From an uncultured Haemophilus sp. (lineage in GTDB: Bacteria; Pseudomonadota; Gammaproteobacteria; Enterobacterales; Pasteurellaceae): a DNA stretch of 20,688 nucleotides. The stretch covers positions 1-20,688 of the forward strand of contig NZ_CALJRX010000306.1 of NCBI RefSeq assembly GCF_937976265.1. The letters run 5' to 3'. The position numbers and the translations under genes are program-made. Below are positions 8,081 through 15,329 of the stretch, piece after piece. The notes under the pieces were generated by a model. The model was not told the DNA's origin. It was given only the letters and a program-made list of their open reading frames with translations, and made no database searches. Position 1 is the first letter of the stretch, and every line of letters starts with the position of its first letter.

Positions 8081-8109
8081 TTTATTAAGTTGAGCATATT
8101 ACTCTGCAA
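8081..8109 (-). promoter_or_regulatory. Possible weak bioB promoter in the thiQ-bioB spacer
   Basis: On the minus strand TTGCAG (8104-8109) and AATAAA (8081-8086) are 17 bp apart. Matches to consensus are 3/6 and 4/6, so this is a weak candidate. It overlaps a CATATT/AATATG inverted repeat (8094-8112) and is followed by an AAGCTA-CA-TAGCTT palindrome (8068-8081). Either palindrome could be an operator, but no known biotin regulator motif is matched. Confidence 0.25.
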
Positions 8110-8124
8110 TATGATAAAAAGAGA

Positions 8125-8754
8125 TCAGATCACTTTTCCTTGATGAATTTCAATCACTCGATCAATATGCCGTTCAATTTCTTTGGGTTGATGCGTCACC
8201 AATAACATGGTGAGCTTTTTCTCTTCACATAATTGATCCATTAAATCCTGCATTTCAATGCGTAATTTAGGATCAAGTGCGGAAAAAGGCTCATCCAATA
8301 ATAAAATGGGTTTATCTCGTAGCAAACAGCGCGCTAATGCCACTCGCTGTTTTTGTCCACCTGAAAGTGCGGTCGGTTTTCTCGTTAAAAAATCCTGTAA
8401 ATTGACCGCACTTGCCGCTTGTTCTACAAGTGCTTTTTCTTCTGCATTTAAGGCTAAATTCGGTTTTAAACCTAAGGCAATATTCTCTTCCACAGAAAGA
8501 TGAGTAAAGAGATTGTTTTCCTGAAATAGCATTGAAACAGGGCGTTCAAAAGGTGCCGTTTTGGTATGATTTTCACCATTTAGCCAAATCTCGCCACGAT
8601 CAGCATATTCAAAGCCAGCAATCAGATTCAGCAAGGTACTTTTTCCTGCGCCACTTTCACCAATAATGGCAATTTTTTCCTGGGCTTGAATCTGTAAATC
8701 AAATACCATCGACATGGATTGATAATTGAAGACCACATTATTTAATTTAATCAT
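8125..8754 (-). CDS. thiQ: ThiQ, thiamine ABC transporter ATP-binding protein
   Basis: ATPase of the thiamine/TPP importer ThiBPQ. With the start at 8754 the protein has 209 residues. Motifs in order: Walker A GESGAGKST 32-40, Q-loop Gln78, signature LSGGQKQR 130-137, Walker B ILLLDEP 150-156 and H-loop His188. The ATG at 8754 is preferred over an upstream in-frame start at 8775, because AGAAGGA lies just before it and the ATG overlaps the thiP stop by 8 nt, typical of coupling in this operon. Uptake cores inside the gene at 8365-8373 (+) and 8405-8413 (-) face each other 31 bp apart. It acts on the cytoplasmic face of the inner membrane with ThiP. Confidence 0.95.
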   Translation of the reverse strand: MIKLNNVVFNYQSMSMVFDLQIQAQEKIAIIGESGAGKSTLLNLIAGFEYADRGEIWLNGENHTKTAPFERPVSMLFQENNLFTHLSVEENIALGLKPNLALNAEEKALVEQAASAVNLQDFLTRKPTALSGGQKQRVALARCLLRDKPILLLDEPFSALDPKLRIEMQDLMDQLCEEKKLTMLLVTHQPKEIERHIDRVIEIHQGKVI

Positions 8755-10351
8755 GTTGTTCCTTCTGCCCTTCAATAAACATAAATAAACCTAAACATAA
8801 GCCCAATAAAATCAATGCCGTCACTGCCGCTTCTTGGCTTCGATATTGTCCGATTTGTTGATAAAGCAAATGAGGCAAAGAAGTAAAATCAGGACTACCA
8901 AATAAAGCTATCGCTGTAAAATCACCGAGTGATAAAGTCGTTGCGAGCGCCAAGGCATATTTCAACGGTGCTTTTAGTAGCGGATATTCAATTAAACGAA
9001 AACGCTGCCAACCTGTAATATTCAGCGATAAACAGAGTTTTTCATAATATTGCATCGATTGATTCATTGGTGTATTGAGAATTTTGATCACAAATGGCAA
9101 GGCAGCCAAGGCGTTACAAACAGATACCACCACAAACAAATGCCCTGCTGAAAAATCAATATCTTGTAAGCAAAGGAATAAGCCGACTGCTAAGACAATC
9201 GTCGGAATGGCTAAAATCATCATGCCCCCCGTTAAAATTAAGTGGGCTAATTTGGGATGAGATAACCATTGTAGTTGCCGGGAAAGTATCAATAATAAGA
9301 AGGCAAATAATACCGATAACATCCCGGCTGTCGGTGCCATGGTTAATGAATAAGCAAGCGCCTTCCATAATTGTGGGTTTTGCCAATAGCCAAATAATTG
9401 AGTTGCAGATAAACCTTGAAAAACAATATTGAATAAGGGACTTAAAATAAATAAGCACACCGAGAATAAGACAAAAAGATGCCAAAATTTGACCGCACTT
9501 GAAGAAGGCAAAACCCATCGATAACGTTGCGAAATCTGGGTTTCGGGTGCTTTTGTCCAATATTGTGAAAGCGAAAATAACACAAAACAAAACGCAAATT
9601 GCACTAACGCAAAAAGTGCCGCTTTGGGTAAATCAAATTCAAAGAAAATGGCTTGGTAAATGGCGACTTCTAATGTGCTATTTTGTGGTCCACCACCCAG
9701 TGCCAAGACTATCGTAAAACTGGTGAAACACAACATAAAAATCAATACAAAGGCTGACACGATTTGGCTTTTCAAATAAGGCCATTCAATTAAACGGAAA
9801 AATGTGAAACCTTTGATATTTAATTGTGCAGCAAGTTGGTGCTGTTCGGTCGGTACACTTTGCAACGCCTGCAAACTCATTCGTGCCGCTAAAGGAATAT
9901 TAAAAAATAAATGGGCAATGAGAATGCCACTTAAACCATAAATGGAGGGTTTCCATGAAATACCTAGGGTTTGCAGCAGTTGTGTTAGCCAACCGGCCGT
10001 GCCATAAATACCAATTAGACCGAAAATAGCCAGTAATGCAGGCAAAACAAATGTGAGGGAAAAAATGCGTAAAATGAGCGATTTGCCTTTGAAATCTACA
10101 TAGAAAAAAGCGCGTGCAAATAAAGCTCCAATTACGCTAGAAAGCAAGGCTGACAAGAATGCCTGCCCGACACTAAAGGCGATAACTTGATGCAAATAAT
10201 CGTCTTTTAAGAAATCAGATAAAGCATAATCACTTCCTACTGAAAAAACCGCAGAAAGTGAAAATCCATAGAGTAAAACAATGAAAAAAATGACCGCACT
10301 TCCGCCCAAATAATGGCGAGGACGAAAATGCGGATGTTGTAATAAGCTCAT
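8747..10351 (-). CDS. thiP: ThiP, thiamine ABC transporter permease
   Basis: An inner-membrane permease of about 534 residues with two tandem binding-protein-dependent transport domains, as usual for ThiP and the FbpB/SfuB class. Many hydrophobic segments are visible (about 12). The two cytoplasmic coupling loops are recognisable as AAQLNIKGFTFFRLIEWPYLK and the later LSLNITGWQRFRLIEYPLLK. The ATG at 10351 is preferred, with TAAG at 10361-10364 about 9 nt upstream. A GTG at 10357, two codons earlier, is an alternative that overlaps the thiB stop but leaves little room for a ribosome site. It forms a tight operon with thiB and thiQ. Uptake cores are at 9492-9500 and 10293-10301. Confidence 0.94.
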   Translation of the reverse strand: MSLLQHPHFRPRHYLGGSAVIFFIVLLYGFSLSAVFSVGSDYALSDFLKDDYLHQVIAFSVGQAFLSALLSSVIGALFARAFFYVDFKGKSLILRIFSLTFVLPALLAIFGLIGIYGTAGWLTQLLQTLGISWKPSIYGLSGILIAHLFFNIPLAARMSLQALQSVPTEQHQLAAQLNIKGFTFFRLIEWPYLKSQIVSAFVLIFMLCFTSFTIVLALGGGPQNSTLEVAIYQAIFFEFDLPKAALFALVQFAFCFVLFSLSQYWTKAPETQISQRYRWVLPSSSAVKFWHLFVLFSVCLFILSPLFNIVFQGLSATQLFGYWQNPQLWKALAYSLTMAPTAGMLSVLFAFLLLILSRQLQWLSHPKLAHLILTGGMMILAIPTIVLAVGLFLCLQDIDFSAGHLFVVVSVCNALAALPFVIKILNTPMNQSMQYYEKLCLSLNITGWQRFRLIEYPLLKAPLKYALALATTLSLGDFTAIALFGSPDFTSLPHLLYQQIGQYRSQEAAVTALILLGLCLGLFMFIEGQKEQHD

Positions 10352-10356
10352 TAACA

Positions 10357-11355
10357 CTACTTAGATAAAGCTTTTTGCCATTGATTGATCCAGCCTTTAA
10401 GCTGCTCACTTGTCACCGTTGTGGTATCTAAAATACGCATTGATTTTGCGCGAGAATTAAGCGCATCAATATGACTTTCGATATTGGTCTCTACCACAGG
10501 TAACATCACATTATTTTTGGCAATATCCGCTTGAGCTTGCGGTGAAAGTAAGAATCCTAAAAATTCATCCGCACAGGCATTATTACGATTAGCGACTTTT
10601 GCCGCGACTTCAACTTGTAATACGCTACCCTCTGCAAATTCTGTTGCCGCATAATTGTCTTTTTGTTCAGAAAGAATATGGTAAATCGGTGAAGTATTGA
10701 CGCTTAAAACCACATCGCCTTCGCCTTTTAAGAAGGCCCCGTAAGACTCGGTCCAACCTTTGGTGACCGTGACAGTATGTTGAGAAAGGGTTTTCCAGGC
10801 ATTTTCGACATCTGCTTCTGGATAAACCGCATTCATCCAAATCAATAAGCCTCGTCCAATGCTGCTTGTACGCGGATCTTGATATAACACTTTAAGATCT
10901 TGACGCTCAACTAATTCTTTTAAGCTCTTTGGTGGATTAGTCAGTTTATTTTTATCATAAATAAACGCATATTGCGCATAATCAAATGGTAAGAACGTGT
11001 GATTTTCCCATTTAATCGGCAAACGTAACTGGCTTAAATCCACTTTATTTGGCTCAAAAATATTGAGTTTTTGTGCTTCCTCAATTTGATAACTATCTAA
11101 ACCGAGCACGACATCCGCCTTAATTTTTTTACCTTCTAGACGAACACGGTTAAACAAAGTGCCATTATTGTCAAAAGCCACATAATTCAGCTTACATTGC
11201 GGGAATTGTTGTTCAAAAGCCGCTTTAACTTTTGGTCCGGCACTCCAATCAGCACTAAATGAATCATAAGTATAAACATCTAATGTTTGAGGAGCAGCTT
11301 GTGCGAAAGCGGAAGCGGTAAAAAGTGCGGTTAAAATGGGAATCGTTTTGTTCAT
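10357..11355 (-). CDS. thiB: ThiB, periplasmic thiamine-binding protein
   Basis: Substrate-binding protein of ThiBPQ that captures thiamine, TMP or TPP in the periplasm. It has 332 residues with a clear Sec signal peptide (MNKTIPILTALFTASAFAQA, cleavage likely after residue 20). The mature start APQTLDVYTYDSFSADWSAG is typical of ThiB. Further family-like stretches are TKGWTESYGAFLKGEGDVVLSVNTSP and DEFLGFLLSPQAQ. The ATG is at 11353-11355 with a strong AAGGAG site just upstream. It is first in the operon and is preceded by a TPP riboswitch, which independently supports the thiamine assignment. The start codon itself lies in a 9-bp inverted repeat. An uptake core at 11323-11331 falls in the signal-peptide region. 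Confidence 0.95.
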   Translation of the reverse strand: MNKTIPILTALFTASAFAQAAPQTLDVYTYDSFSADWSAGPKVKAAFEQQFPQCKLNYVAFDNNGTLFNRVRLEGKKIKADVVLGLDSYQIEEAQKLNIFEPNKVDLSQLRLPIKWENHTFLPFDYAQYAFIYDKNKLTNPPKSLKELVERQDLKVLYQDPRTSSIGRGLLIWMNAVYPEADVENAWKTLSQHTVTVTKGWTESYGAFLKGEGDVVLSVNTSPIYHILSEQKDNYAATEFAEGSVLQVEVAAKVANRNNACADEFLGFLLSPQAQADIAKNNVMLPVVETNIESHIDALNSRAKSMRILDTTTVTSEQLKGWINQWQKALSK

Positions 11356-11397
11356 TATGCGTTCTCCTTATTTGTGCATAACGAAACAGCATAATGA
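11352..11397 (-). promoter_or_regulatory. Candidate start-codon sequestering stem (riboswitch expression platform)
   Basis: In the mRNA, TCATTATGC (11397-11389) can pair perfectly with GCATAATGA (11360-11352), a 9-bp stem with a 28-nt loop. The 3' arm contains the thiB ATG; AAGGAG is in the loop next to the stem. The 5' arm begins 5 nt after the riboswitch P1 strand ends. No U-tract follows, so control of translation rather than termination is inferred. Confidence 0.65.
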
Positions 11398-11402
11398 GAT
11401 GA

Positions 11403-11478
11403 TTAGTTTCCTACGCCAGCATTATCTGTTTCAGGTTCACGGGTATTTCTCAGCCATTAATATAGGCACCCCGACTAA
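11403..11478 (-). promoter_or_regulatory. TPP riboswitch (THI element) upstream of thiBPQ
   Basis: The minus strand reads as a canonical TPP aptamer. P1 forms from TTAGT (11478-11474) and ACTAA (11407-11403). Then come CGGGGTGCC, the conserved CTGAGA at 11453-11448, ACCCGTGAACCTGA, and GATAATGCTGGCGTAGGAAAC. These are the invariant pyrimidine- and pyrophosphate-sensor segments of the class. Binding of TPP would lower thiB expression; the platform is probably the stem over the thiB start codon. Confidence 0.96.
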
Positions 11479-11486
11479 CGCGATGT

Positions 11487-11515
11487 AGTCTATCTTAAGG
11501 AAATTTAATCAACAA
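11487..11515 (-). promoter_or_regulatory. Sigma-70-type promoter of the thiBPQ operon
   Basis: Minus-strand TTGTTG (11510-11515) and TAGACT (11487-11492) are separated by 17 bp. Transcription would start near 11480, just at the 5' edge of the riboswitch, which is where a promoter is needed. Confidence 0.7.
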
Positions 11516-11574
11516 GTTATTTCATTTAAAAATGTTAATCCGATCACACTTTTATATCTGGTTTATCATTTTTT

Positions 11575-11606
11575 GAGCAAAAGAAAACCTGCTAAAAAGC
11601 AGGTTT
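11575..11606 (-). terminator. Intrinsic terminator of grxD
   Basis: AAACCTGCT (11585-11593) and AGCAGGTTT (11598-11606) form a 9-bp stem with a 4-nt loop. On the minus strand it is followed by TTTTCTTTTG. It lies 22 bp after the grxD stop. Confidence 0.88.
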
Positions 11607-11627
11607 ATCTTGGTAATCTATCGTCAA

Positions 11628-11954
11628 TTAAGCTTGATGTTTAGCCGCTACTTCGCTTAATAAAGTTTGAAGTTCGCCAGCTTGATACATTTCTAAAATA
11701 ATATCACAACCACCAATTAACTCACCTTCTACCCATAATTGAGGGAAAGTTGGCCAGTTTGCATAAGCCGGCAATTCAGCACGAATATCTGGGTGTTGAA
11801 GAATATCAACATAGCCAAAAGGCACTTTGCAATTCATTAATGCTTCAGATGCACGCGCAGAGAAACCACAAGAAGGTAATTTTGGTGAACCTTTCATGTA
11901 AATTAAGATTGGGTTTTCAGCGATTTGTTTTTTGATTTTGTCTAACGTTTCCAT
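11628..11954 (-). CDS. grxD: GrxD (Grx4), monothiol CGFS glutaredoxin
   Basis: A monothiol glutaredoxin that binds a bridging 2Fe-2S cluster with glutathione and passes it to Fe-S and BolA partners. Its 108 residues are normal. Seen in the sequence: IYMKGSPKLPSCGFS with the catalytic CGFS at 29-32, WPTFPQLW at 67-74 and GGCD at 81-84, all parts of the glutathione and cluster site. The ATG at 11952-11954 has AAGGA 6 nt upstream. It has its own promoter (11991-12019) and a terminator, so it is probably a single-gene unit although it follows the TPM genes on the same strand. In H. influenzae Rd, from memory, the next gene upstream is ompA rather than these TPM/lemA genes. Confidence 0.97.
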   Translation of the reverse strand: METLDKIKKQIAENPILIYMKGSPKLPSCGFSARASEALMNCKVPFGYVDILQHPDIRAELPAYANWPTFPQLWVEGELIGGCDIILEMYQAGELQTLLSEVAAKHQA

Positions 11955-11990
11955 AATGTTCCTTGTTCAAATAAGTCTGAATAGGGCGTT

Positions 11991-12019
11991 ATTCTAGCAT
12001 AAGATAGAACCTGAGTGAA
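11991..12019 (-). promoter_or_regulatory. grxD promoter
   Basis: Minus strand: TTCACT (12014-12019), 17-bp spacer, TAGAAT (11991-11996), with TG one base before the -10 (extended -10). It sits within the 75-bp spacer just after the stop of the upstream TPM gene. The transcript would start about 30 nt before the grxD ATG. Confidence 0.7.
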
Positions 12020-12029
12020 AGACTTGGTC

Positions 12030-12830
12030 TTACCAACTTCCACCTGCTCCGCCGCCGCCAAAGCCACCGCCACCAAAGCCCCCTCCGGAAGAACCACCTC
12101 CACCGAAGCCACCACCAAATCCGCCTCCGAAACCGGAACCGCCACCACGGCGACGAGAAATCGTACTTTGACGAATGATTTTATTCAGTTGGTCACGTTG
12201 ATTCGGGCTAATATATACTTCATCTTTGTGATATTGGAATTCACCAAATAATACAATAGCAATAAACGCCAATACCATTAAGAATGGGATGTACTTATCG
12301 AACGCATCTTCTTCAACTTGTGCCGCGTCAAACTCGCCTTTACTTGCCGCAATAATTTGGTTTAAGCCATCATTAATACCTTGCGCATATTGACCTTGTT
12401 TAAATTGTGGCAAAATTGCCGAACGGATGACTTGCGATAAAAAAGCATCCGGTAATACACCTTCTAAACCTTGTCCTGTTGCGATAAAAACTTTGCGATC
12501 ATCCTTTGCAATCAGCATCAACACGCCATTGTTCAGATTTTTACGTCCAATACCCCATTTATCACCTAAAGCAAAGGTATAATCAGCGATTTCATATTCA
12601 CCGGTTGTAGGAACCAAAACGACAGCAATTTGTGAACTCGTTTCTTTACTATAAGCAATCAGCTTATTTTCTAAAATCTGCTTATGTTCTGCAGAAAGCG
12701 TGTTGGTGTAATCGTTAATGTAATGAAAAGGATTTGGTGCAGGCGGAAATTCTGCCGCAGCAACCATTTGAGCAAAAAAAACAAGGCTAAAAATAACCGC
12801 ACTTTTCATAAAAGATAAAAGCTTAGCCAT
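12030..12830 (-). CDS. YgcG-type TPM-domain protein, membrane-anchored with glycine-rich tail
   Basis: A 266-residue protein of the TPM (TPM_phosphatase, formerly DUF477) family, similar in layout to YgcG. It has a signal peptide (about 1-26, KSAVIFSLVFFAQMVAAA) and a TPM domain at about 36-165 (INDYTNTLSAEHKQIL, IAVVLVPTTGEYEIADY, KWGIGRKNLNNGVLMLIAKDDRKVFIATGQGLEGVLPD). One transmembrane helix follows at about 180-197 (YIPFLMVLAFIAIVLFGEF). After a basic linker the tail (229-265) is almost only Gly with Phe and Ser and ends GGAGGSW, the usual YgcG ending. The domain would be periplasmic and the tail cytoplasmic. The ATG at 12830 was chosen; a TTG one codon earlier is possible. It overlaps the preceding TPM gene by 8 nt. 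Biochemical function is not established for this bacterial family. Confidence 0.85.
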   Translation of the reverse strand: MAKLLSFMKSAVIFSLVFFAQMVAAAEFPPAPNPFHYINDYTNTLSAEHKQILENKLIAYSKETSSQIAVVLVPTTGEYEIADYTFALGDKWGIGRKNLNNGVLMLIAKDDRKVFIATGQGLEGVLPDAFLSQVIRSAILPQFKQGQYAQGINDGLNQIIAASKGEFDAAQVEEDAFDKYIPFLMVLAFIAIVLFGEFQYHKDEVYISPNQRDQLNKIIRQSTISRRRGGGSGFGGGFGGGFGGGGSSGGGFGGGGFGGGGAGGSW

Positions 12831-13272
12831 CAATAATTACCTCATTAGATAATTCATTCACATCATCAGGCTGAATAGGGAAATGGCGAGATAAAATATC
12901 ACTGATACGATCAATCGCATCAACAATGCCTTGTGTATAAGCTTTTTGTTTAAACTGCTCAATCATTAAATCGCATTGTAACTGCCAATAAGCCACATCA
13001 ACAAATTGATGAATGCCTTTATCACCTACGATTGCACAGAGATGATTTTTATATCCCACATAAATCAACACAGCATTTTGTGCCGCTGTTTTATGCATTT
13101 CCAGTTCATCAAACACTTCTAAAGCACGTTCCATTGCTGACAGTTGTGCTGAAGCCTTTGGTACTTTGCGTTCAATATAAACACGTAACTCAGCCGAAGT
13201 TAAGCTTTCGAGGCGACTAATCGCCGCCTCGATTTGCTTTTTATCTACTGGAATTCTGGAAAAGAATGGCAT
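12823..13272 (-). CDS. TPM-domain protein without signal peptide
   Basis: A 149-residue protein whose pattern matches the second type of TPM (formerly DUF477) protein found beside YgcG-like genes: IEAAISRLESLTSAELRVYIERKVP (about 14-38), NAVLIYVGYKNHLCAIVGDKGIHQFV (about 66-91) and LMIEQFKQKAYTQGIVDAIDRISDILSRHFP (about 102-132). No signal peptide or transmembrane helix is seen, so it is probably cytoplasmic or peripheral to the membrane. The ATG at 13272 has AAGG 8 nt upstream, placed on the lemA stop, and the gap to lemA is 9 nt. It is the middle gene of a three-gene unit. Function is unknown; the membrane-associated role is inferred from its partners. Confidence 0.82.
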   Translation of the reverse strand: MPFFSRIPVDKKQIEAAISRLESLTSAELRVYIERKVPKASAQLSAMERALEVFDELEMHKTAAQNAVLIYVGYKNHLCAIVGDKGIHQFVDVAYWQLQCDLMIEQFKQKAYTQGIVDAIDRISDILSRHFPIQPDDVNELSNEVIIDG

Positions 13273-13281
13273 AGATAAACC

Positions 13282-13863
13282 TTAGTTAAAGTTTACAGTC
13301 GGTGCGTTTTCAGCGCCTGCAGCTGATTTAAAGTAAGGTTTAGCTTTAAAACCAAAAATCATTGCCGCTAATTTAGTTGGGAATTGACGTACTTTTTCAT
13401 TATAAATACGTGCTGCTTCATTAAATTTATTACGAGCGACATTGATACGGTTTTCTGTACCTTCAAGTTGCGCTTGTAAGTTCATAAAGCCTTCGTTCGC
13501 TTTTAATTGTGGGTATTGTTCTACAGTAACAAGTAAACGAGATAATGCTGAACCTACTTGATTTTGGTTTTGTTGGAATTCGTTTAATTGCTCTTCCGTT
13601 AAATTAGACGGGTCAATTTTAGTTTGTGTCGCTTTTGCGCGAGCTTCGATTACATTGGTTAATGTTTGTTGTTCAAAATTAGCTTGACCTTTTACAGTAT
13701 TCACTAAGTTTGGAATTAAATCAGCACGACGTTGATAAGATGATTCAACATTTGCCCAAACAGAATCAATTTCAGTTTCTGCTTTTACTAAGCCATTGTA
13801 GCTAGACATTAAGCCAAAACCTGCAACAACGGCAATAATAATCAAGATAATCCACTTTTTCAT
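13282..13863 (-). CDS. lemA: LemA family membrane protein
   Basis: A 193-residue LemA family protein with one N-terminal transmembrane helix (IILIIIAVVAGFGLMSSYN, about 4-22). The family core follows: KAETEIDSVWANVESSYQRRADLIPNLVNTVKG, then FEQQTLTNVIEARAKA, and VEQYPQLKANEGFMNLQAQLEGTENRINVARNKFNEAARIYN. The core is all-helical, with the rest expected in the periplasm. Biochemical activity is unknown. The start at 13863 has AGAAGGA upstream. It leads a compact lemA-TPM-TPM unit; association of LemA with TPM/YgcG proteins recurs in many bacteria. It begins 42 bp after the ompA terminator stem; A/T-rich TATAAA-like sequence there could give a promoter, or it may use read-through from ompA. Confidence 0.92.
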   Translation of the reverse strand: MKKWIILIIIAVVAGFGLMSSYNGLVKAETEIDSVWANVESSYQRRADLIPNLVNTVKGQANFEQQTLTNVIEARAKATQTKIDPSNLTEEQLNEFQQNQNQVGSALSRLLVTVEQYPQLKANEGFMNLQAQLEGTENRINVARNKFNEAARIYNEKVRQFPTKLAAMIFGFKAKPYFKSAAGAENAPTVNFN

Positions 13864-13897
13864 TCAAAAATTCCTTCTATTTATAGGTTTAATTTAT

Positions 13898-13930
13898 ATA
13901 AGAAAAGACCTAAACCGAAGTTTAGGTCTT
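13898..13930 (-). terminator. ompA intrinsic terminator with UUCG tetraloop
   Basis: On the minus strand AAGACCTAAAC (13930-13920) and GTTTAGGTCTT (13915-13905) form an 11-bp stem closed by C(TTCG)G, an extra-stable tetraloop, followed by TTTTCTT. It lies 35 bp after the ompA stop and before lemA. Confidence 0.93.
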
Positions 13931-13965
13931 CCAATGTTAATCCGTTAATGGATAACTAAATAAAA

Positions 13966-15075
13966 TTATTTAGTACCGTTAGCAGCGATTTCTACACGAC
14001 GGTCTGGTGCTAAACAAGCGATAAGTGCTTTACGACCTTTAACCGCATCACAAGTAGAACCTGTAACTGGGTTAGCTTCACCGTGACCAGTTGCAGAGAT
14101 GCTTTGAGCTGGAACACCTCTAGCTACTAGGTAGTTAGCTACAGAGTCTGCACGACGTTGTGATAATTTTAAGTTTGATTGCTCGCTACCGATACGGTCA
14201 GTGTAACCAGCAACTGCTACGTTAACGTTTTTGATTTCAGAGATTTCACTGTAGATACCGTCTAAAGTTGCTCTAGCTTGTGGTTTTAAGTCAGCTTTAG
14301 CAAACGCGAAATTTACATCAGAGCTTAAGTTGAAAGTTTTGCTTACAACTTCAGGCGCAACAACTGGAGCAGCACCTTGACCGAAACGGTAAGATAAACC
14401 AGCGTTGATAGAACCGATCCATGGGTTGTAGTCTACTGCGGTATTTGAACGTTCTTGATCAGTACGTAATTGACCTACGCGATTTAACCATTGATACTCA
14501 AGACGTAATGCTAACTCTGGTAAAGATGGTAATGCATACTCGAAACCAGCTGCGAACATTGGAGAAACACGTAAGCTGTGACGACCTTCTGCGTGATCAC
14601 GAGCACCAGTTGCTGGGTCATAGAATTTGTAGTCTGAACGAACTAAAGCCGCACCAGCACGACCGTAGAAGTCTAAGCCTTCTAAAGCAGGATTTAAACC
14701 ACCTAAACCATAGCTACCTTTTAAACTTAAGTGAGCACCGTGGTTAGTGTGTCTGAAACTAACTTCACCCGCATCTTTGAATCTAACACGACCGAAGTCA
14801 TCGTAACCTAATTCTACCGCTAAACCTAAGTTATCACGGTTTAATACTTGGTAACCACCAAATACACCGTAAGTAACAGAGTAACGGTGGTAACCAGCAC
14901 CAAACGGAGAGTATGGATTTGTTGGGTTAGCTACAGTGTTCGCTCTGATACCATCGTGGAAAGTTGCGTGACCAGCTTTAACACCTGCATAGAAAGTGTT
15001 TTCTTGTGGAGCTGCTTGAGCTACTGAAGTTGCTGCTAAACCAGCAACGACTAATGCGATTGCAGTTTTTTTCAT
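13966..15075 (-). CDS. ompA: OmpA family outer-membrane porin (P5-like)
   Basis: A 369-residue OmpA protein matching Haemophilus P5. The signal peptide is MKKTAIALVVAGLAATSVAQA, with cleavage after residue 21. The N-terminal eight-strand beta barrel runs to about 230 (NTFYAGVKAGHATFHDG at the first strand, ALRLEYQWLNRVG late, INAGLSYRFGQG at the end). A linker leads to an OmpA-C peptidoglycan-binding domain from about 245. This has the diaminopimelate-binding Asp and Arg in GYTDRIGSEQSNLKLSQRRADSV and a cysteine pair (TCDAV, IACLAP). Codon choice is strongly biased, as in highly expressed genes. GAGGA precedes the ATG. It has its own promoter, a leader of about 170 nt and a strong terminator. 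No exact uptake core occurs in it. Barrel loop sequences (for example RANTVANPTNPYSPFGAGYHR) are the likely variable surface parts. Confidence 0.96.
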   Translation of the reverse strand: MKKTAIALVVAGLAATSVAQAAPQENTFYAGVKAGHATFHDGIRANTVANPTNPYSPFGAGYHRYSVTYGVFGGYQVLNRDNLGLAVELGYDDFGRVRFKDAGEVSFRHTNHGAHLSLKGSYGLGGLNPALEGLDFYGRAGAALVRSDYKFYDPATGARDHAEGRHSLRVSPMFAAGFEYALPSLPELALRLEYQWLNRVGQLRTDQERSNTAVDYNPWIGSINAGLSYRFGQGAAPVVAPEVVSKTFNLSSDVNFAFAKADLKPQARATLDGIYSEISEIKNVNVAVAGYTDRIGSEQSNLKLSQRRADSVANYLVARGVPAQSISATGHGEANPVTGSTCDAVKGRKALIACLAPDRRVEIAANGTK

Positions 15076-15217
15076 TTTGATGTCCTCTATTTAGTCATCG
15101 TTATTAATAAGAAAAGTTTCCTTGTTTATTGTGAACTTTATAAAAAAGAAACACTCTAAACATTGCTTAACTAGGGTTTTGAATTTGCCCTAACTTATCC
15201 TTTTGACAAATTCAATT

Positions 15218-15236
15218 CCTTTGCCATAGCCAAAGG
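15218..15236 (-). promoter_or_regulatory. 5'-proximal hairpin in the ompA leader
   Basis: In the ompA mRNA CCTTTG and CAAAGG pair with a 7-nt loop (GCTATGG). If transcription starts near 15249 this hairpin is about 13 nt from the 5' end. In E. coli, ompA leader stem-loops near the 5' end stabilise the message; a similar role is inferred. Confidence 0.4.
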
Positions 15237-15255
15237 AACGTTCAAAAGTATGGTT

Positions 15256-15283
15256 ATTATCCTATAAAAATACCAAAGATCAA
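15256..15283 (-). promoter_or_regulatory. Candidate ompA promoter
   Basis: Minus strand: TTGATC (15278-15283), 16-bp spacer, GATAAT (15256-15261). The resulting leader of about 170 nt is long but usual for ompA. A TATAAA at 15138-15143 closer to the gene has no matching -35. Confidence 0.5.
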
Positions 15284-15329
15284 ACTTTTTTTGCTCTTTT
15301 TGGTTATTTTATAGACAAATAAACCCTAA

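Noticed and set aside
8276..8284. Uptake core at AAGTGCGGA in thiQ
   Set aside because: The last base differs from the core, so it was not counted.
8754..8775. Longer ThiQ start adding seven residues (MKGRRNN)
   Set aside because: The added residues are not part of the ABC fold, and the ribosome site AGAAGGA fits the ATG at 8754.
12015..12251. Thr/Ala/Ser-rich plus-strand reading frame of 78 codons
   Set aside because: It is the antisense of the glycine-rich tail of the TPM gene; the low-complexity composition explains the open frame.
14421..14747. 108-codon plus-strand frame inside ompA
   Set aside because: Antisense shadow of a strongly codon-biased gene; no ribosome site and no recognisable domain.
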